Shown: positions 10,140 to 18,072 of the stretch, in pieces | Position numbering within the stretch: position 1 is the stretch's first letter | How the letters are laid out: every line of letters begins with the position of its first letter | From: Actinomycetes bacterium | GTDB taxonomy: Bacteria > Actinomycetota > Acidimicrobiia > Acidimicrobiales > Palsa-688 | NCBI GenBank assembly: GCA_021850325.1 | Contig: JAJZMF010000020.1 | Span: 62,001 to 126,000 of the forward strand | Length of the DNA stretch: 64,000 nt | Reading direction: 5' to 3' | Program-made: the position numbers and the translations under genes | The notes under the pieces: generated by a model | What the model was told of the DNA's origin: nothing | Seen by the model: only the letters and a program-made list of their open reading frames with translations | The model's database searches: none

Positions 10140-11873
10140 CTAGGCCCGACGGATCTGGGCCAGGGCGTAGACCGTGGTCATCGCGCCCAGCCAGCCACCC
10201 CACATGACGGGCGTGTACTGGTCGGCCTTGTTGAGGGCGGACGGGTAGTCAGCCCACACCGTGCTCTGGGCCTGGAACCAGGCGCCGTTGTACCACAGCG
10301 GGATCTCGGGGAGGTCCTGGAGGAACCGGGTCTCGATCTGGCTGTAGAGGGAGTTCAGCTTGGCAGTGTCGGCCAACGGGGTGTGGCCGGCCTGCTGCAC
10401 CAGCGCCCACGCCTTCTGGTCAGTGAAACGCTCGAAGTTCAGCGTGGCGTTCTGCTGCTTCTGGATGGGCAGGTTGTACACACGCTGGAAGTAGCTCCAG
10501 GGCGTGGAGTCCGGCTGGGCGTTGTTGTCGATGGCCATGTCGTAGGTGCCATTGATCAGGTCGTTCTCCCGGACCGGGTACTGCGGGTAGATCGGGTTGA
10601 CCTTGATCCCGACCGCGTTCAGCTGGTTGCTGATGTTCTGGATGGCGGCTTCCCAGTCGGTCCAGCCGTTGGGCACCTCCAGGGTCAGCTTCTGGCCCTT
10701 GTAGCCCGACATGGCCAGGTACTTCTTGGCCATGGACGGGTTGTAGCTGAAGCCGTACTTGCTGACCACGCGGGGGTTGATGTAGCTCTTCAGGTTGGGC
10801 AGGAGCCCGACCGGGTTGGCCGCCTTCACGATGTTGGTGTAGACGCCCGAGACGATGCTCTGGGGGTTTATCGCCGCAGCGACGGCCCGACGGAAGTTGA
10901 CGTTGCTCATCGGGTACTTGGTCGTGTTCATCTCGAGCCAGGCAGTGTTGGCCGAGAGCATGTAAGGGGCCTTGGGGTAGTAGGTCTTGATACCGTAGGC
11001 GCTGCTACCGCCGAGGCCGTTCACGAGCACCGAGATGCCGGGCAGGAAGTTGTTGCTCCAGTCGATCTGGCCCGTGGTGAGGTTGGCCAGCTCGACGTTG
11101 TTCGAGCCGTTCACCACGTCGCACAGGTACTTGAAGTGGAAGCTCAGGCCGAGCTGGGCGCCCCACCAGTGGGGGTTCGTCTGGTAGCAGGCCTGGGTCG
11201 AGCTGGTGCTGTCCAGCGTCATGGGGCCGGTGGAGACCGGGGTCATGTTGGCCCCGCTCATCTGGTCGGTCGCCGACATGGCGCCCCACTGGGCGGCGGG
11301 CAGCACGGGGGCGTGCCACAGGTAGTCCTGCCACTCGGTGTAGGCGGGCGTGCCCTTGAAGTTCACGGTGACCGTCTGGCCGCTGGCACTGACGCTCGCC
11401 ACGCCCGAGACGTTGGAGTTCCACGGGTCGGAGGGGTTGCTCATCGCCAGCTTGATCGAGAAGGCCACGTCGTTGCCCGTGACGGTGCCGACCACGTTCT
11501 GGCTCGGGCTCTGCACCCAGTCGACGCCGTTGCGGACCTGGAGCACGTACGAGTTGCCCACCCATTTACCGCTTGTGGCGATCCAGGGCTTGTAGCCACC
11601 GTGGATCGGGTCGTAGAGGAACAGGGGCTCGTAGAGCAGGCCCATGGTCCCCGTGTAGCCGCCACCCGGGTCGTTGGGGTTGAAGTTGGTGGGCTGGCTG
11701 TAGGCCGTGCCGCTCGTGTAGAGCGTCTCGCCCCGGGGGTAGTTCCCCTGGAACGGTAGCCGGGAGGCGCTGGCGGCGCCGCTGCCGGCCACGCTGAGCA
11801 GCGGTGCCGTGAGAGCGGCCGCTGTCAAGGCGGCGCCCAGGCGGGCGACCGACTTGGTCTTACGTGTCACCAT
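10140..11873 (-). CDS. ABC transporter solute-binding protein, family 5 (Opp/Dpp type)
   Basis: Exported substrate receptor of the importer; 577 residues. ATG 11873 is preceded by AAGGAG. A Sec signal peptide follows, with basic start TRKTKSVAR, a hydrophobic core and cleavage near SGAASA. The mature part has the SBP_bac_5 pattern: LLYEPLFLYDP near the start, a central domain with MSNVNFRRAVAAAIN, and a C-terminal lobe. It is rich in Trp, Tyr and Asn, including a Trp cluster near the C-terminus, as expected for a sugar- or peptide-binding cleft. The LacI regulator and operator upstream favour oligosaccharides such as beta-glucosides. That is inference, since several family-5 receptors of Opp-like systems are known to bind oligosaccharides. 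Confidence 0.92.
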   Translation of the reverse strand: MVTRKTKSVARLGAALTAAALTAPLLSVAGSGAASASRLPFQGNYPRGETLYTSGTAYSQPTNFNPNDPGGGYTGTMGLLYEPLFLYDPIHGGYKPWIATSGKWVGNSYVLQVRNGVDWVQSPSQNVVGTVTGNDVAFSIKLAMSNPSDPWNSNVSGVASVSASGQTVTVNFKGTPAYTEWQDYLWHAPVLPAAQWGAMSATDQMSGANMTPVSTGPMTLDSTSSTQACYQTNPHWWGAQLGLSFHFKYLCDVVNGSNNVELANLTTGQIDWSNNFLPGISVLVNGLGGSSAYGIKTYYPKAPYMLSANTAWLEMNTTKYPMSNVNFRRAVAAAINPQSIVSGVYTNIVKAANPVGLLPNLKSYINPRVVSKYGFSYNPSMAKKYLAMSGYKGQKLTLEVPNGWTDWEAAIQNISNQLNAVGIKVNPIYPQYPVRENDLINGTYDMAIDNNAQPDSTPWSYFQRVYNLPIQKQQNATLNFERFTDQKAWALVQQAGHTPLADTAKLNSLYSQIETRFLQDLPEIPLWYNGAWFQAQSTVWADYPSALNKADQYTPVMWGGWLGAMTTVYALAQIRRA

Positions 11874-12182
11874 GTACTGCCTGCTCCTTGTCTCGGTGGG
11901 ACTGGCCCGGGCGCGCACGGCCCGGCCTGGGCACGAGGCCCGAGCCGGTCGCCGCTCCCCCGGTGCACAGGGGTTTGTTTCTTGGGACTGTTCGGGCCGG
12001 CCGGCACCGGAGCAGACCATGGTGATCTGGCCAAGGCATGTCGCCCGAGCTTGGTTGCCTGGACGCTGTAGCCGGAGGGACCGGCCACGACCGCAGCCGG
12101 GGCCCCCTGGGCAGTCATGGCCACCCTGCTGTTCGCGGCACTGAAGGCCTCAGAGCCCATGACACCCCCTCGCAGCTCTTGT
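11874..12182 (-). other. long 5' leader of the binding-protein gene
   Basis: About 330 nt lie between the predicted transcription start (near 12205) and the ATG. On the minus strand it contains an open frame at 12160-11867 with a GAGGGGG sequence before its ATG; its TGA lies just inside the binding-protein start. The predicted 97-residue peptide looks like non-coding translation (Pro/Ala/Arg/Gly-rich), so it is recorded as leader and not as a gene. No known riboswitch fold was recognised. Confidence 0.4.
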
Positions 12183-12198
12183 CCTTAACCGGTTAAGG
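12183..12198. promoter_or_regulatory. LacI-type operator of the Opp-like operon
   Basis: CCTTAACCGGTTAAGG is a perfect 16-bp palindrome with the central CCGG typical of LacI-family operators. It sits just downstream of a strong promoter and so should block transcription of the binding protein and transporter. A related palindrome lies upstream of the adjacent LacI-family gene. Confidence 0.7.
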
Positions 12199-12211
12199 CC
12201 GAACATCGCAG

Positions 12212-12240
12212 ACAGTAAGCACGCCGCACGCGCGAGTCAA
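12212..12240 (-). promoter_or_regulatory. sigma70-type promoter of the Opp-like operon
   Basis: On the minus strand TTGACT (12240-12235) and TACTGT (12217-12212) are separated by 17 bp. The predicted start lies near 12205, a few bases before the operator. No gene is seen in the remaining interval 12241-12475, which is the 3' flank of the LacI gene. Confidence 0.65.
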
Positions 12241-12475
12241 GTCACCGCGAAGCCTCTCGCCTTAAGAAAAGGCAAGAGCTTATGCCTGTAGTGCTCTGCC
12301 TGCGCTTATGCGCCCCAGCGAGTGGCAAGGCTTACCCCATACGAGAAAGGCTGCCGACAGCTCTAAGGCCCACCTCACAACGCCGGGCCACCCGCTCCCC
12401 GTCCCGCCCGCAGCGCCGCACCCCGGGCAAAGCGCCCCCGGCCGCTGCCGGGCCTGGCACCCGTGCCGGCCGGGC

Positions 12476-13504
12476 TCAGGCCACCGTGCTCCCCCGGCAG
12501 ACCAACGAGGACGGTTCCTCGTCGCCGAAGGCCACCTGCTCACCCTCGATCACGGCCACCAGCGCCCTGGCGGCACGGGCACCGTAGGCTTCGACGTCAC
12601 GGGCACAGGCCGTGAGCGAGGGGCGTACGACCTCGCACAGGATGGAGTCGTCGAAGGAGACCACCGCCAGTTCCCCGGGGACGGCGACCCCCATTTCCTG
12701 GGCCGTGCTCAGGCCCGCCACAGCCATGATGTCGCTGTCGTAGACGATGGCCGTGGGCACGGGCGCCCTGGTGAGGAAGCGGCGGGTGGCCTCGGCGCCG
12801 GCCGCGCTCGTGTAGTCGGTGCTGATCGTGCGCCCTCTGGCCCCCGAGCGGGCCAGAGCCTGGCGGAACTCCCGTGTCCTCACCTGGGTGCTGGCGAAGG
12901 CGGTCGAGCCGGCCACCCGGTCGATGCGGGTGTGGCCCAGGCCGACCAGGTGGTCGACTATCTGGCGCACCCCTCCGGCGTCGTTGCCCGGGAAGAACGG
13001 CAACCCGTGCGTCGCCCCCGGGCCGCCCACGACCACCGTTGGCAGGTCGAGCTCCTGGACCACCGCCACGCGGGGGTCGTCCACCCTGAGGTCGACCAGG
13101 AGCACGCCGTCAACGCGACGCTCCGCCCACCACCGGCGCAGGGCCTCGGCTTCGGCTCCGACGTCCTCCACGATCTGCAGCACCAGGGCGATCTGGTTGG
13201 AGGAGAGCTCCGCTTCTATGCCGGAGAGCAACTTGGAGAAAAAGGGCTCATAGGCCAGGGTCCGGGCCGGGCGGGCCAGGGCCAGGCCACAGGCGCCCGA
13301 GCGGGAAGCCGACAGCGCCCGGGCGGCCCGGTTGGGCTGCCAACCGACCTCTTCGGCGATGGCGAGGATGCGGCGACGGGTGGGCTCGGAAAGGCCGGGG
13401 TTGCCGTTGAGCGCATAGGAGACCGAGCCCTTCGAGACACCCGCACGCTGGGCTATGTCTGCGATCGTGGGCCGACGGGGGCCCGGGCCCGGCCTACGTG
13501 GCAC
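12476..13504 (-). CDS. LacI-family transcriptional regulator
   Basis: A 342-residue repressor. The N-terminal helix-turn-helix reads PTIADIAQRAGVSKGSVSYA with the LacI hinge region (NRAARALSASRSG). A periplasmic-binding-protein-like effector domain follows, with VDGVLLVDL and VVSFDD segments near the usual positions. GTG 13504 is chosen for an AGGAG sequence 10 nt upstream (13519-13515) and because it trims a long low-complexity extension; GTG 13513 is an alternative. It lies upstream of, and in the same direction as, the Opp-like operon. Palindromes before both units indicate autoregulation and control of the importer. The effector is unknown and is presumed to be a sugar. Confidence 0.9.
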   Translation of the reverse strand: MPRRPGPGPRRPTIADIAQRAGVSKGSVSYALNGNPGLSEPTRRRILAIAEEVGWQPNRAARALSASRSGACGLALARPARTLAYEPFFSKLLSGIEAELSSNQIALVLQIVEDVGAEAEALRRWWAERRVDGVLLVDLRVDDPRVAVVQELDLPTVVVGGPGATHGLPFFPGNDAGGVRQIVDHLVGLGHTRIDRVAGSTAFASTQVRTREFRQALARSGARGRTISTDYTSAAGAEATRRFLTRAPVPTAIVYDSDIMAVAGLSTAQEMGVAVPGELAVVSFDDSILCEVVRPSLTACARDVEAYGARAARALVAVIEGEQVAFGDEEPSSLVCRGSTVA

Positions 13505-13536
13505 AGCCTGCACTCTCCTGTCGCGGGGTGCGCGTA

Positions 13537-13550
13537 CTTTACCGGTAAAG
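13537..13550. promoter_or_regulatory. LacI-type operator upstream of its own gene
   Basis: CTTTACCGGTAAAG is a perfect 14-bp palindrome 32 bp before the regulator start. It shares the TNACCGGTNA core with the operator at 12183-12198, so the adjacent LacI protein probably binds both. Confidence 0.65.
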
Positions 13551-13729
13551 CGATCAGCCATCAACTCAGCCACAGCGCCTGCCCGTCCCGGCCGCGCCAC
13601 CCGTCGGGCGCCCGCGCCGGTGCCGGCGCGTGCACCCGACGCCCGGGGGCAGCCATGCAGGGGGCCCTGTCGCACCTGTGTGGTGGGCCCGGGGTGCCTC
13701 ACGGGCGCCGAAATGCGGGCCGGCTGGCA

Positions 13730-13772
13730 TATGATCCTCTGGCTGGGCAATAGCCCGTTCCGATCGGAGAGG
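13730..13772 (+). promoter_or_regulatory. promoter -10 and Shine-Dalgarno of the peptidase gene
   Basis: TATGAT at 13730-13735 is a good -10 hexamer; no clear -35 is seen. GGAGAGG at 13766-13772 is a strong Shine-Dalgarno sequence 9 nt before ATG 13782. Confidence 0.5.
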
Positions 13773-13781
13773 TTGTCCTAA

Positions 13782-15590
13782 ATGCGCCGTCCCCTGGAGG
13801 CCCACCGGGCACACCGGGCTCTCGCCGGGGTGGTCGCCACCCTGGCATGGCTTGCCGGTCTCCTGAGCCCTGCCCTTGTGCAGCCCGCCGGGGCCGCTCC
13901 GTTGCCGGTAGGGGCCACGGGCGCCGCTGCGGGCCACGTGGTGGGGGCCGGTGGCCCTGTCGCCCCGGGGCCGTTGTCCTCTGCGTTGCACCGGGTGCCC
14001 CTGAGCGCGGGGCGGCCGCTGCCCGGGACCTGGCCCCGCCCACGCCCCCTGGTCGCTGCCCCGGCACAGGCACCCAAGCCGACCGTGCCCCTGGAGTCGA
14101 CGAACTGGTCCGGCTTCGTCGCCTCCCGCGCCGGGGCCCGCTTCACCGGCGTGACCGGGGCCTGGACGGTGCCCACAGTCCAGCCGGGCCCGGCCGGGTA
14201 CTCGAGCAGCTGGGTGGGCATCGACGGAGCGACGAACCAGACCCTCGTCCAGGCCGGTACGGAACAGGACTGGAGCCCGGACGGGGTCGTCTACTACGCC
14301 TGGTACGAGCTGATCCCGTCTGCGTCCATCTACCTGGGCCAGGTCTTCCCGGGTGACCGCATCGTTGTCGACATCGCCATGGCCGGCCCGTCCACCTGGA
14401 AGGTCACCGTCTACGACTCCACGTCGGGCACCGTGTGGTCGGGGGCGGTGTCCTACTCCACCCCGGGCAGCTCCGCCGAATGGGTGGAGGAAGCACCGAG
14501 CAGCGGGACCAGCCTGAAGCTCTTCCCCCTGGCCAACTTCGGCTCCGTCGCCTTCAGCGACCTTGCCGTGACCGGCCCGGGGACGGCGCAGGCCACGCTG
14601 GCCCCCATTTACATGGTCACCAAGGGCCATGGCCCGGTACGCGCCTACCCGAGCCCCTACGACCCCTCCACCAACTCGTTCGGCGTCACCTACGGGACCA
14701 GGCCGGCGGCCACGTACCCGGGCGTACGGCTGTCGGGCGGGCCCTCGGCACCGCCCGCCCCGGCGCCCCCGCCCCCCGCGGGCTACGGCCCGTCGCTGGT
14801 CGGGCCCGGCTACTGGCTTGCCGGCCTGGACGGAGGCGTCTACGCCTATGGTTCGGCCCGCTACCACGGCTCTGTGGCCGGGCTCGGCCTGGGCAGGGGC
14901 CAGAGCGCAGTCACAGGTATAAGCCCCACACCCGACGGTGGCGGCTACTGGCTGGTGACCCTGTCCGGCGGGGTCTTCCCGCTCGGGGACGCCCCCTACT
15001 ACGGTTCGCTGGTCTCCCTCGGGGGACAACCGGAGCCCATCGTGGGCCTGGCGTCCACTCCTGACGGGCGGGGCTACTACATGGTCGGCGTCTCGGGCGG
15101 GGTGTACGCCTTCGGCGACGCCCACTACGCAGGGGGCTGCAGCACAGCCGCCTGCGGGCAGACCTCCACGGTGGCCATCGTCGCCAACAGGACCGGGAAG
15201 GGCTACTGGCTCGTGCAGTCCGACTGCCGGGTGGTGGCGTTCGGTGGTGCGCCCGCTCTCAGCTCGGCAACCTGCCAGGCCGCGACAGGCGCCGAGCGCA
15301 GCCCCGCCCGCGCCGCCGCCGCTGCGCCGGGCGGCGACGGGCTGTGGGTCGTCCTCCAGAACGGCTCGCTGTACCCGCTCGGCTCCGCCACCGCCCTGGG
15401 GGCCTGGCCCGGCACCGCTCGTCCGGTGAGCACCGCACCGGCAGCGGCACTGGTGCCCACGGCCGACGGCCGGGGAGGTTGGCTGGTACTGGCCAACGGG
15501 AGCGTCGAGCCGCTCGGTGATGCGAAGTCCCTCGGGGACCTGGGGGGGCACCGGCTCAACGCCGCCGTGTTCGCCGCTTCGGGCGCCTGA
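13782..15590 (+). CDS. secreted G1-family glutamic peptidase fused to a C-terminal propeller
   Basis: A 602-residue exported protein. A signal peptide ends near residue 39 (VQPAGAA). Residues about 105-310 match the eqolisin (peptidase G1) family: NWSG at 108, WVGIDG at 144, the glutamine of LVQAG (Q157) and the glutamate of SAEWVEE (E233). The last two correspond to the Gln/Glu catalytic dyad of scytalidoglutamic peptidase. A proline-rich linker follows, then residues 335-602 hold about six degenerate propeller repeats of the type GYWLAGLDGGVYAYGSARYH. Glutamic peptidases work best at acid pH. The family assignment rests on these motifs; the fusion partner may bind substrate or the cell surface. 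It is monocistronic. Confidence 0.85.
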   Translation: MRRPLEAHRAHRALAGVVATLAWLAGLLSPALVQPAGAAPLPVGATGAAAGHVVGAGGPVAPGPLSSALHRVPLSAGRPLPGTWPRPRPLVAAPAQAPKPTVPLESTNWSGFVASRAGARFTGVTGAWTVPTVQPGPAGYSSSWVGIDGATNQTLVQAGTEQDWSPDGVVYYAWYELIPSASIYLGQVFPGDRIVVDIAMAGPSTWKVTVYDSTSGTVWSGAVSYSTPGSSAEWVEEAPSSGTSLKLFPLANFGSVAFSDLAVTGPGTAQATLAPIYMVTKGHGPVRAYPSPYDPSTNSFGVTYGTRPAATYPGVRLSGGPSAPPAPAPPPPAGYGPSLVGPGYWLAGLDGGVYAYGSARYHGSVAGLGLGRGQSAVTGISPTPDGGGYWLVTLSGGVFPLGDAPYYGSLVSLGGQPEPIVGLASTPDGRGYYMVGVSGGVYAFGDAHYAGGCSTAACGQTSTVAIVANRTGKGYWLVQSDCRVVAFGGAPALSSATCQAATGAERSPARAAAAAPGGDGLWVVLQNGSLYPLGSATALGAWPGTARPVSTAPAAALVPTADGRGGWLVLANGSVEPLGDAKSLGDLGGHRLNAAVFAASGA

Positions 15591-15649
15591 CGCCCGCGCC
15601 CTGCGTTCAGGCTCCCCGGGCGGAGGAGCCGCCCCTGGGCGCCTCCGGC

Positions 15650-15940
15650 TTACAGCTGGATGACCTGCTCCTGTGGTGTGCCGATCGCGCTCAGGTTGCG
15701 CCTGGCCACCTGCCGGGTGCCCGGGCCGCCGCCCAGCTCCTCCACGAAGCCGTGGCGGTTGATCATGAGCAGCAGCTTGCCCCCACCTTCGGCGTTCAAG
15801 TCGAGCACCGTTTCGACCAACCAGCCGCCGCCCAGTTCCAGCACGGCGAGGTCGCTGGCCGCGATGTCGGGGTAGCGCGAGGCCAGGTACTCCCATGCGA
15901 CCTCCCCCGCCGTCGAGCTGGTGGAAACCCTGCTTGCCAT
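15650..15940 (-). CDS. small hypothetical protein
   Basis: A 96-residue protein with no recognised family. ATG 15940 has GGAGG and AAGG sequences 7-15 nt upstream and trims a long low-complexity extension. The sequence is acidic to neutral with no signal peptide or membrane segment, and may form a small alpha/beta domain (VAWEYLASRYPDIAASDLAV, then GGGWLVETVLDL and KLLLMINRHGFVEEL). It converges on the glutamic peptidase gene. The function is unknown. Confidence 0.65.
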   Translation of the reverse strand: MASRVSTSSTAGEVAWEYLASRYPDIAASDLAVLELGGGWLVETVLDLNAEGGGKLLLMINRHGFVEELGGGPGTRQVARRNLSAIGTPQEQVIQL

Positions 15941-16170
15941 TGCTGTGCCTTCCCTCCGTAAGCCTTCAGCCCGGCGCCCTCCGGCTGCCCGGCCCGGCGC
16001 CCTGCGGGACCAATCAAGCACAAGTGCCCCCAGTTCCGGCGGGGCCGGCGGACAGAGGGCATGAGACCCGAAACGGGCTGAGCCGGGCCGCGGCCCCGAC
16101 AACGCGCACAGTGGCGAACGGTCCCCGGAGCTCAAACCCGGCCCTCGAAACCCCGGCCCTCGAAGCCCCT

Positions 16171-16215
16171 GCCGGCGCAGGGCACGCCGGCGCAGGGCAC
16201 GCCGGGGCAGGGCAC
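16171..16215. repeat. 15-bp tandem repeat, three copies
   Basis: GCCGGCGCAGGGCAC occurs at 16171-16185 and 16186-16200, with one mismatch at 16201-16215. It lies directly after the stop of the esterase gene on the minus strand. The interval 15941-16170 holds no gene that can be supported. Confidence 0.85.
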
Positions 16216-16221
16216 GCCCGC

Positions 16222-17334
16222 CTACGAGCCCATCGCCTCCGGCGCGCCCAGGTGCCGGCGTAACCAGTCGAAGGCCGCGCTCTGCATGGCACGGTCGAAC
16301 TTGTGACCGCCCGGGTAGAACTGACCCTCGTAACGTCCCGCGGCTCCAGCACGCTGGTAGCGCCGCTCCAACCTCTCGTGGGCCGCCTGCATACCCTCCA
16401 GCGGGAAGAGCGGGTCCTCACGGTTGTACTGGACCAGCAGGGGGACCTCCGTCCGGCACCCGGCCAGGTCCGGCCAGTCGGCCCGCTCGGGCCACCCGGC
16501 CGGGTAGAGGAGCCAGGTATGGCGGGCCACATGCTGGTCGAGCAGGCTCCGGTAGGTCGCCATCATGCCCACGACCACGCTGGCACGTACCGGTCCGCCC
16601 GTGGCATGGAGCATGCAGGCGCGCAGCCCGCCACCGGACAGGCCGATGCACCCGAGATGACCGGCGGCCACCTCGGGCCGGGCCGCCAGGTAGGCCAGCG
16701 CCGCCCTGTCCTCCCGGGCAACCACGGCGGCCGCCGTGGTGCCGAGCAACCGGCAGTACTTCTCGACCAGGTGCTCGTGGGCGCCGGCCAGGTCGTTGTA
16801 GGCGGCGATCCCGTCCTCGGTGCCACCGCCGGGCTGCAGGCCCTCGGTCAGGGCGAAGCGCCGGCTCCCCCACATGAACGCGTCGTGGACCAGGACCACG
16901 AAGCCGGAGCGGGCCAGTTCGTTGGCGTACGCCGTCCCGTCGTAGAGCTCACGGCGCACGCCGGCGGTACCCGGTGCCGGGCCGTCCGGGCCGTCCGCCA
17001 CCTTCTCCTTGCCGTACCACTTGAACCCACCGTGGCAGTGCAGCGCGAGCACTCCGGGCAGGGGGCCGGTGGCCGAGGACGGCCGCAGCAGGTAGGCCTC
17101 GGTCGGGGGGCCGTAGCCCAGGTCCCAGGACAGGGCCTCGCCGACCAGGCCGTCCGCCTCCCAACGGCCGGTCACCCGAGCCTCGGGCGGCTCGTCCTCG
17201 TCGGGGCCGGCACCCAGGACCGACATGGCGAGTGCCCGCAGCTCGGCAGGGCTGGCCTGCTCCGCCTCCGCCCATACCCGGGAACGTCCTGCGGCCAGGC
17301 CGCCCACCCAGCCTTGGTAGGGGGCCATGCTCAT
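16222..17334 (-). CDS. alpha/beta hydrolase (dienelactone hydrolase / acetyl esterase-like)
   Basis: A 370-residue cytoplasmic hydrolase without a signal peptide. The nucleophile elbow is GLSGGG, followed by a probable acid in NREDPLFPLEG and the catalytic His in GGHKF near the C-terminus. HCHGGFKWYGKEKV probably forms the oxyanion region. Such proteins usually cleave small acyl or carbohydrate esters; the substrate cannot be deduced. Start ATG 17334 follows TACGGT by 7 nt, consistent with a leaderless transcript; ATG 17328 is an in-frame alternative. Confidence 0.85.
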   Translation of the reverse strand: MSMAPYQGWVGGLAAGRSRVWAEAEQASPAELRALAMSVLGAGPDEDEPPEARVTGRWEADGLVGEALSWDLGYGPPTEAYLLRPSSATGPLPGVLALHCHGGFKWYGKEKVADGPDGPAPGTAGVRRELYDGTAYANELARSGFVVLVHDAFMWGSRRFALTEGLQPGGGTEDGIAAYNDLAGAHEHLVEKYCRLLGTTAAAVVAREDRAALAYLAARPEVAAGHLGCIGLSGGGLRACMLHATGGPVRASVVVGMMATYRSLLDQHVARHTWLLYPAGWPERADWPDLAGCRTEVPLLVQYNREDPLFPLEGMQAAHERLERRYQRAGAAGRYEGQFYPGGHKFDRAMQSAAFDWLRRHLGAPEAMGS

Positions 17335-17341
17335 TGGCCCA

Positions 17342-17347
17342 ACCGTA
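17342..17347 (-). promoter_or_regulatory. -10 hexamer TACGGT of the hydrolase gene
   Basis: TACGGT read on the minus strand, 7 nt before ATG 17334. No Shine-Dalgarno sequence is seen. The spacing matches the leaderless pattern of the window. Confidence 0.55.
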
Positions 17348-17510
17348 CCTGCTCGTGGGCCGGGCCGACGCTTACATCGCTGAACGAGCTAAGCACCGCT
17401 TTCTCCGGTTCTGCCCCGCCCCGGGGCGGTCACCTCAAGCCTCGCCGGCTCTGGCCCGATACAAAGGAGCAAACAGGGTCAAAGGGCCCCGTTTCCCAAA
17501 GGGGGCGACG

Positions 17511-17555
17511 ATGCGCAATCCGTGCCCATGGAACCTGAAGGCGGTCGAGGTATGA
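17511..17555 (+). CDS. possible 14-residue leader peptide
   Basis: ATG 17511 begins a 14-codon frame encoding MRNPCPWNLKAVEV. A strong AAGGGGG sequence lies about 6 nt upstream. Its TGA overlaps the ATG at 17552 of the next frame (ATGA), the arrangement used for translational coupling in this genome. It may be a coupling leader or a short peptide product. There is no family match and confidence is low. Confidence 0.35.
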   Translation: MRNPCPWNLKAVEV

Positions 17556-17908
17556 GCGCTCTGCTCGATGACGATGCGTTCTCCTGCGACGGGCGGCCGT
17601 TCAGCACGGCTGACCTACCCGTCGCCAAGCTGGAGGCGCTGGGCCGGCCTGCTCGTCGCCACGCAGCCCCGGGGGGCGCCGAGAAGGCGTTCTCCCGCCT
17701 CCTGCTCGACTTCCTGAAGGACTTCAGCTCCGTACGCCAGAGGACTGCCTGCCTCACCCGGTCCGGACGGGCCAGGGCACCCATCGCCACACCCGTGGAC
17801 CTCGAGGAGGCCAAGGCTGCTCCCGGCGGCACCGGACCGGCCGAGCAGGCCGCGCCGGAGAGGGCGGTCCGCGTACCCCCGTTCGTCGCCCAGATGGTCG
17901 ACGCCTGA
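17552..17908 (+). CDS. hypothetical protein
   Basis: A 118-residue protein with no recognised family. ATG 17552 is preferred because it overlaps the stop of a short upstream frame that has a strong Shine-Dalgarno sequence. ATG 17528 or GTG 17522 would add 8-10 residues. The N-terminal half contains a helical segment (EKAFSRLLLDFLKDFSSV); the C-terminal half is Ala/Pro-rich. No signal peptide or membrane helix is seen. It lies 164 nt before the luciferase-like gene and may be separately transcribed. Confidence 0.5.
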   Translation: MSALLDDDAFSCDGRPFSTADLPVAKLEALGRPARRHAAPGGAEKAFSRLLLDFLKDFSSVRQRTACLTRSGRARAPIATPVDLEEAKAAPGGTGPAEQAAPERAVRVPPFVAQMVDA

Positions 17909-18072
17909 CGCTCGCCTGACGCACCGGGCCGGCGGCCGGTGCCGCCCCCACCCGCAGCACCCGGGGGCCTGGCACCGGCCGTAACGCCTCCGGCCGGCAG
18001 GGGCGGCGACGCCACTCTCACGTCGCCCGGGCCTCTAGCCTGGGAGCACCTGCTCCCCCGGAGGTCTCGGCT

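Noticed and set aside
11867-12160. 97-codon minus-strand frame before the solute-binding protein
   Set aside because: It has a G-rich stretch before its ATG and overlaps the receptor start, but the product is low-complexity and lacks any domain. Kept as leader only.
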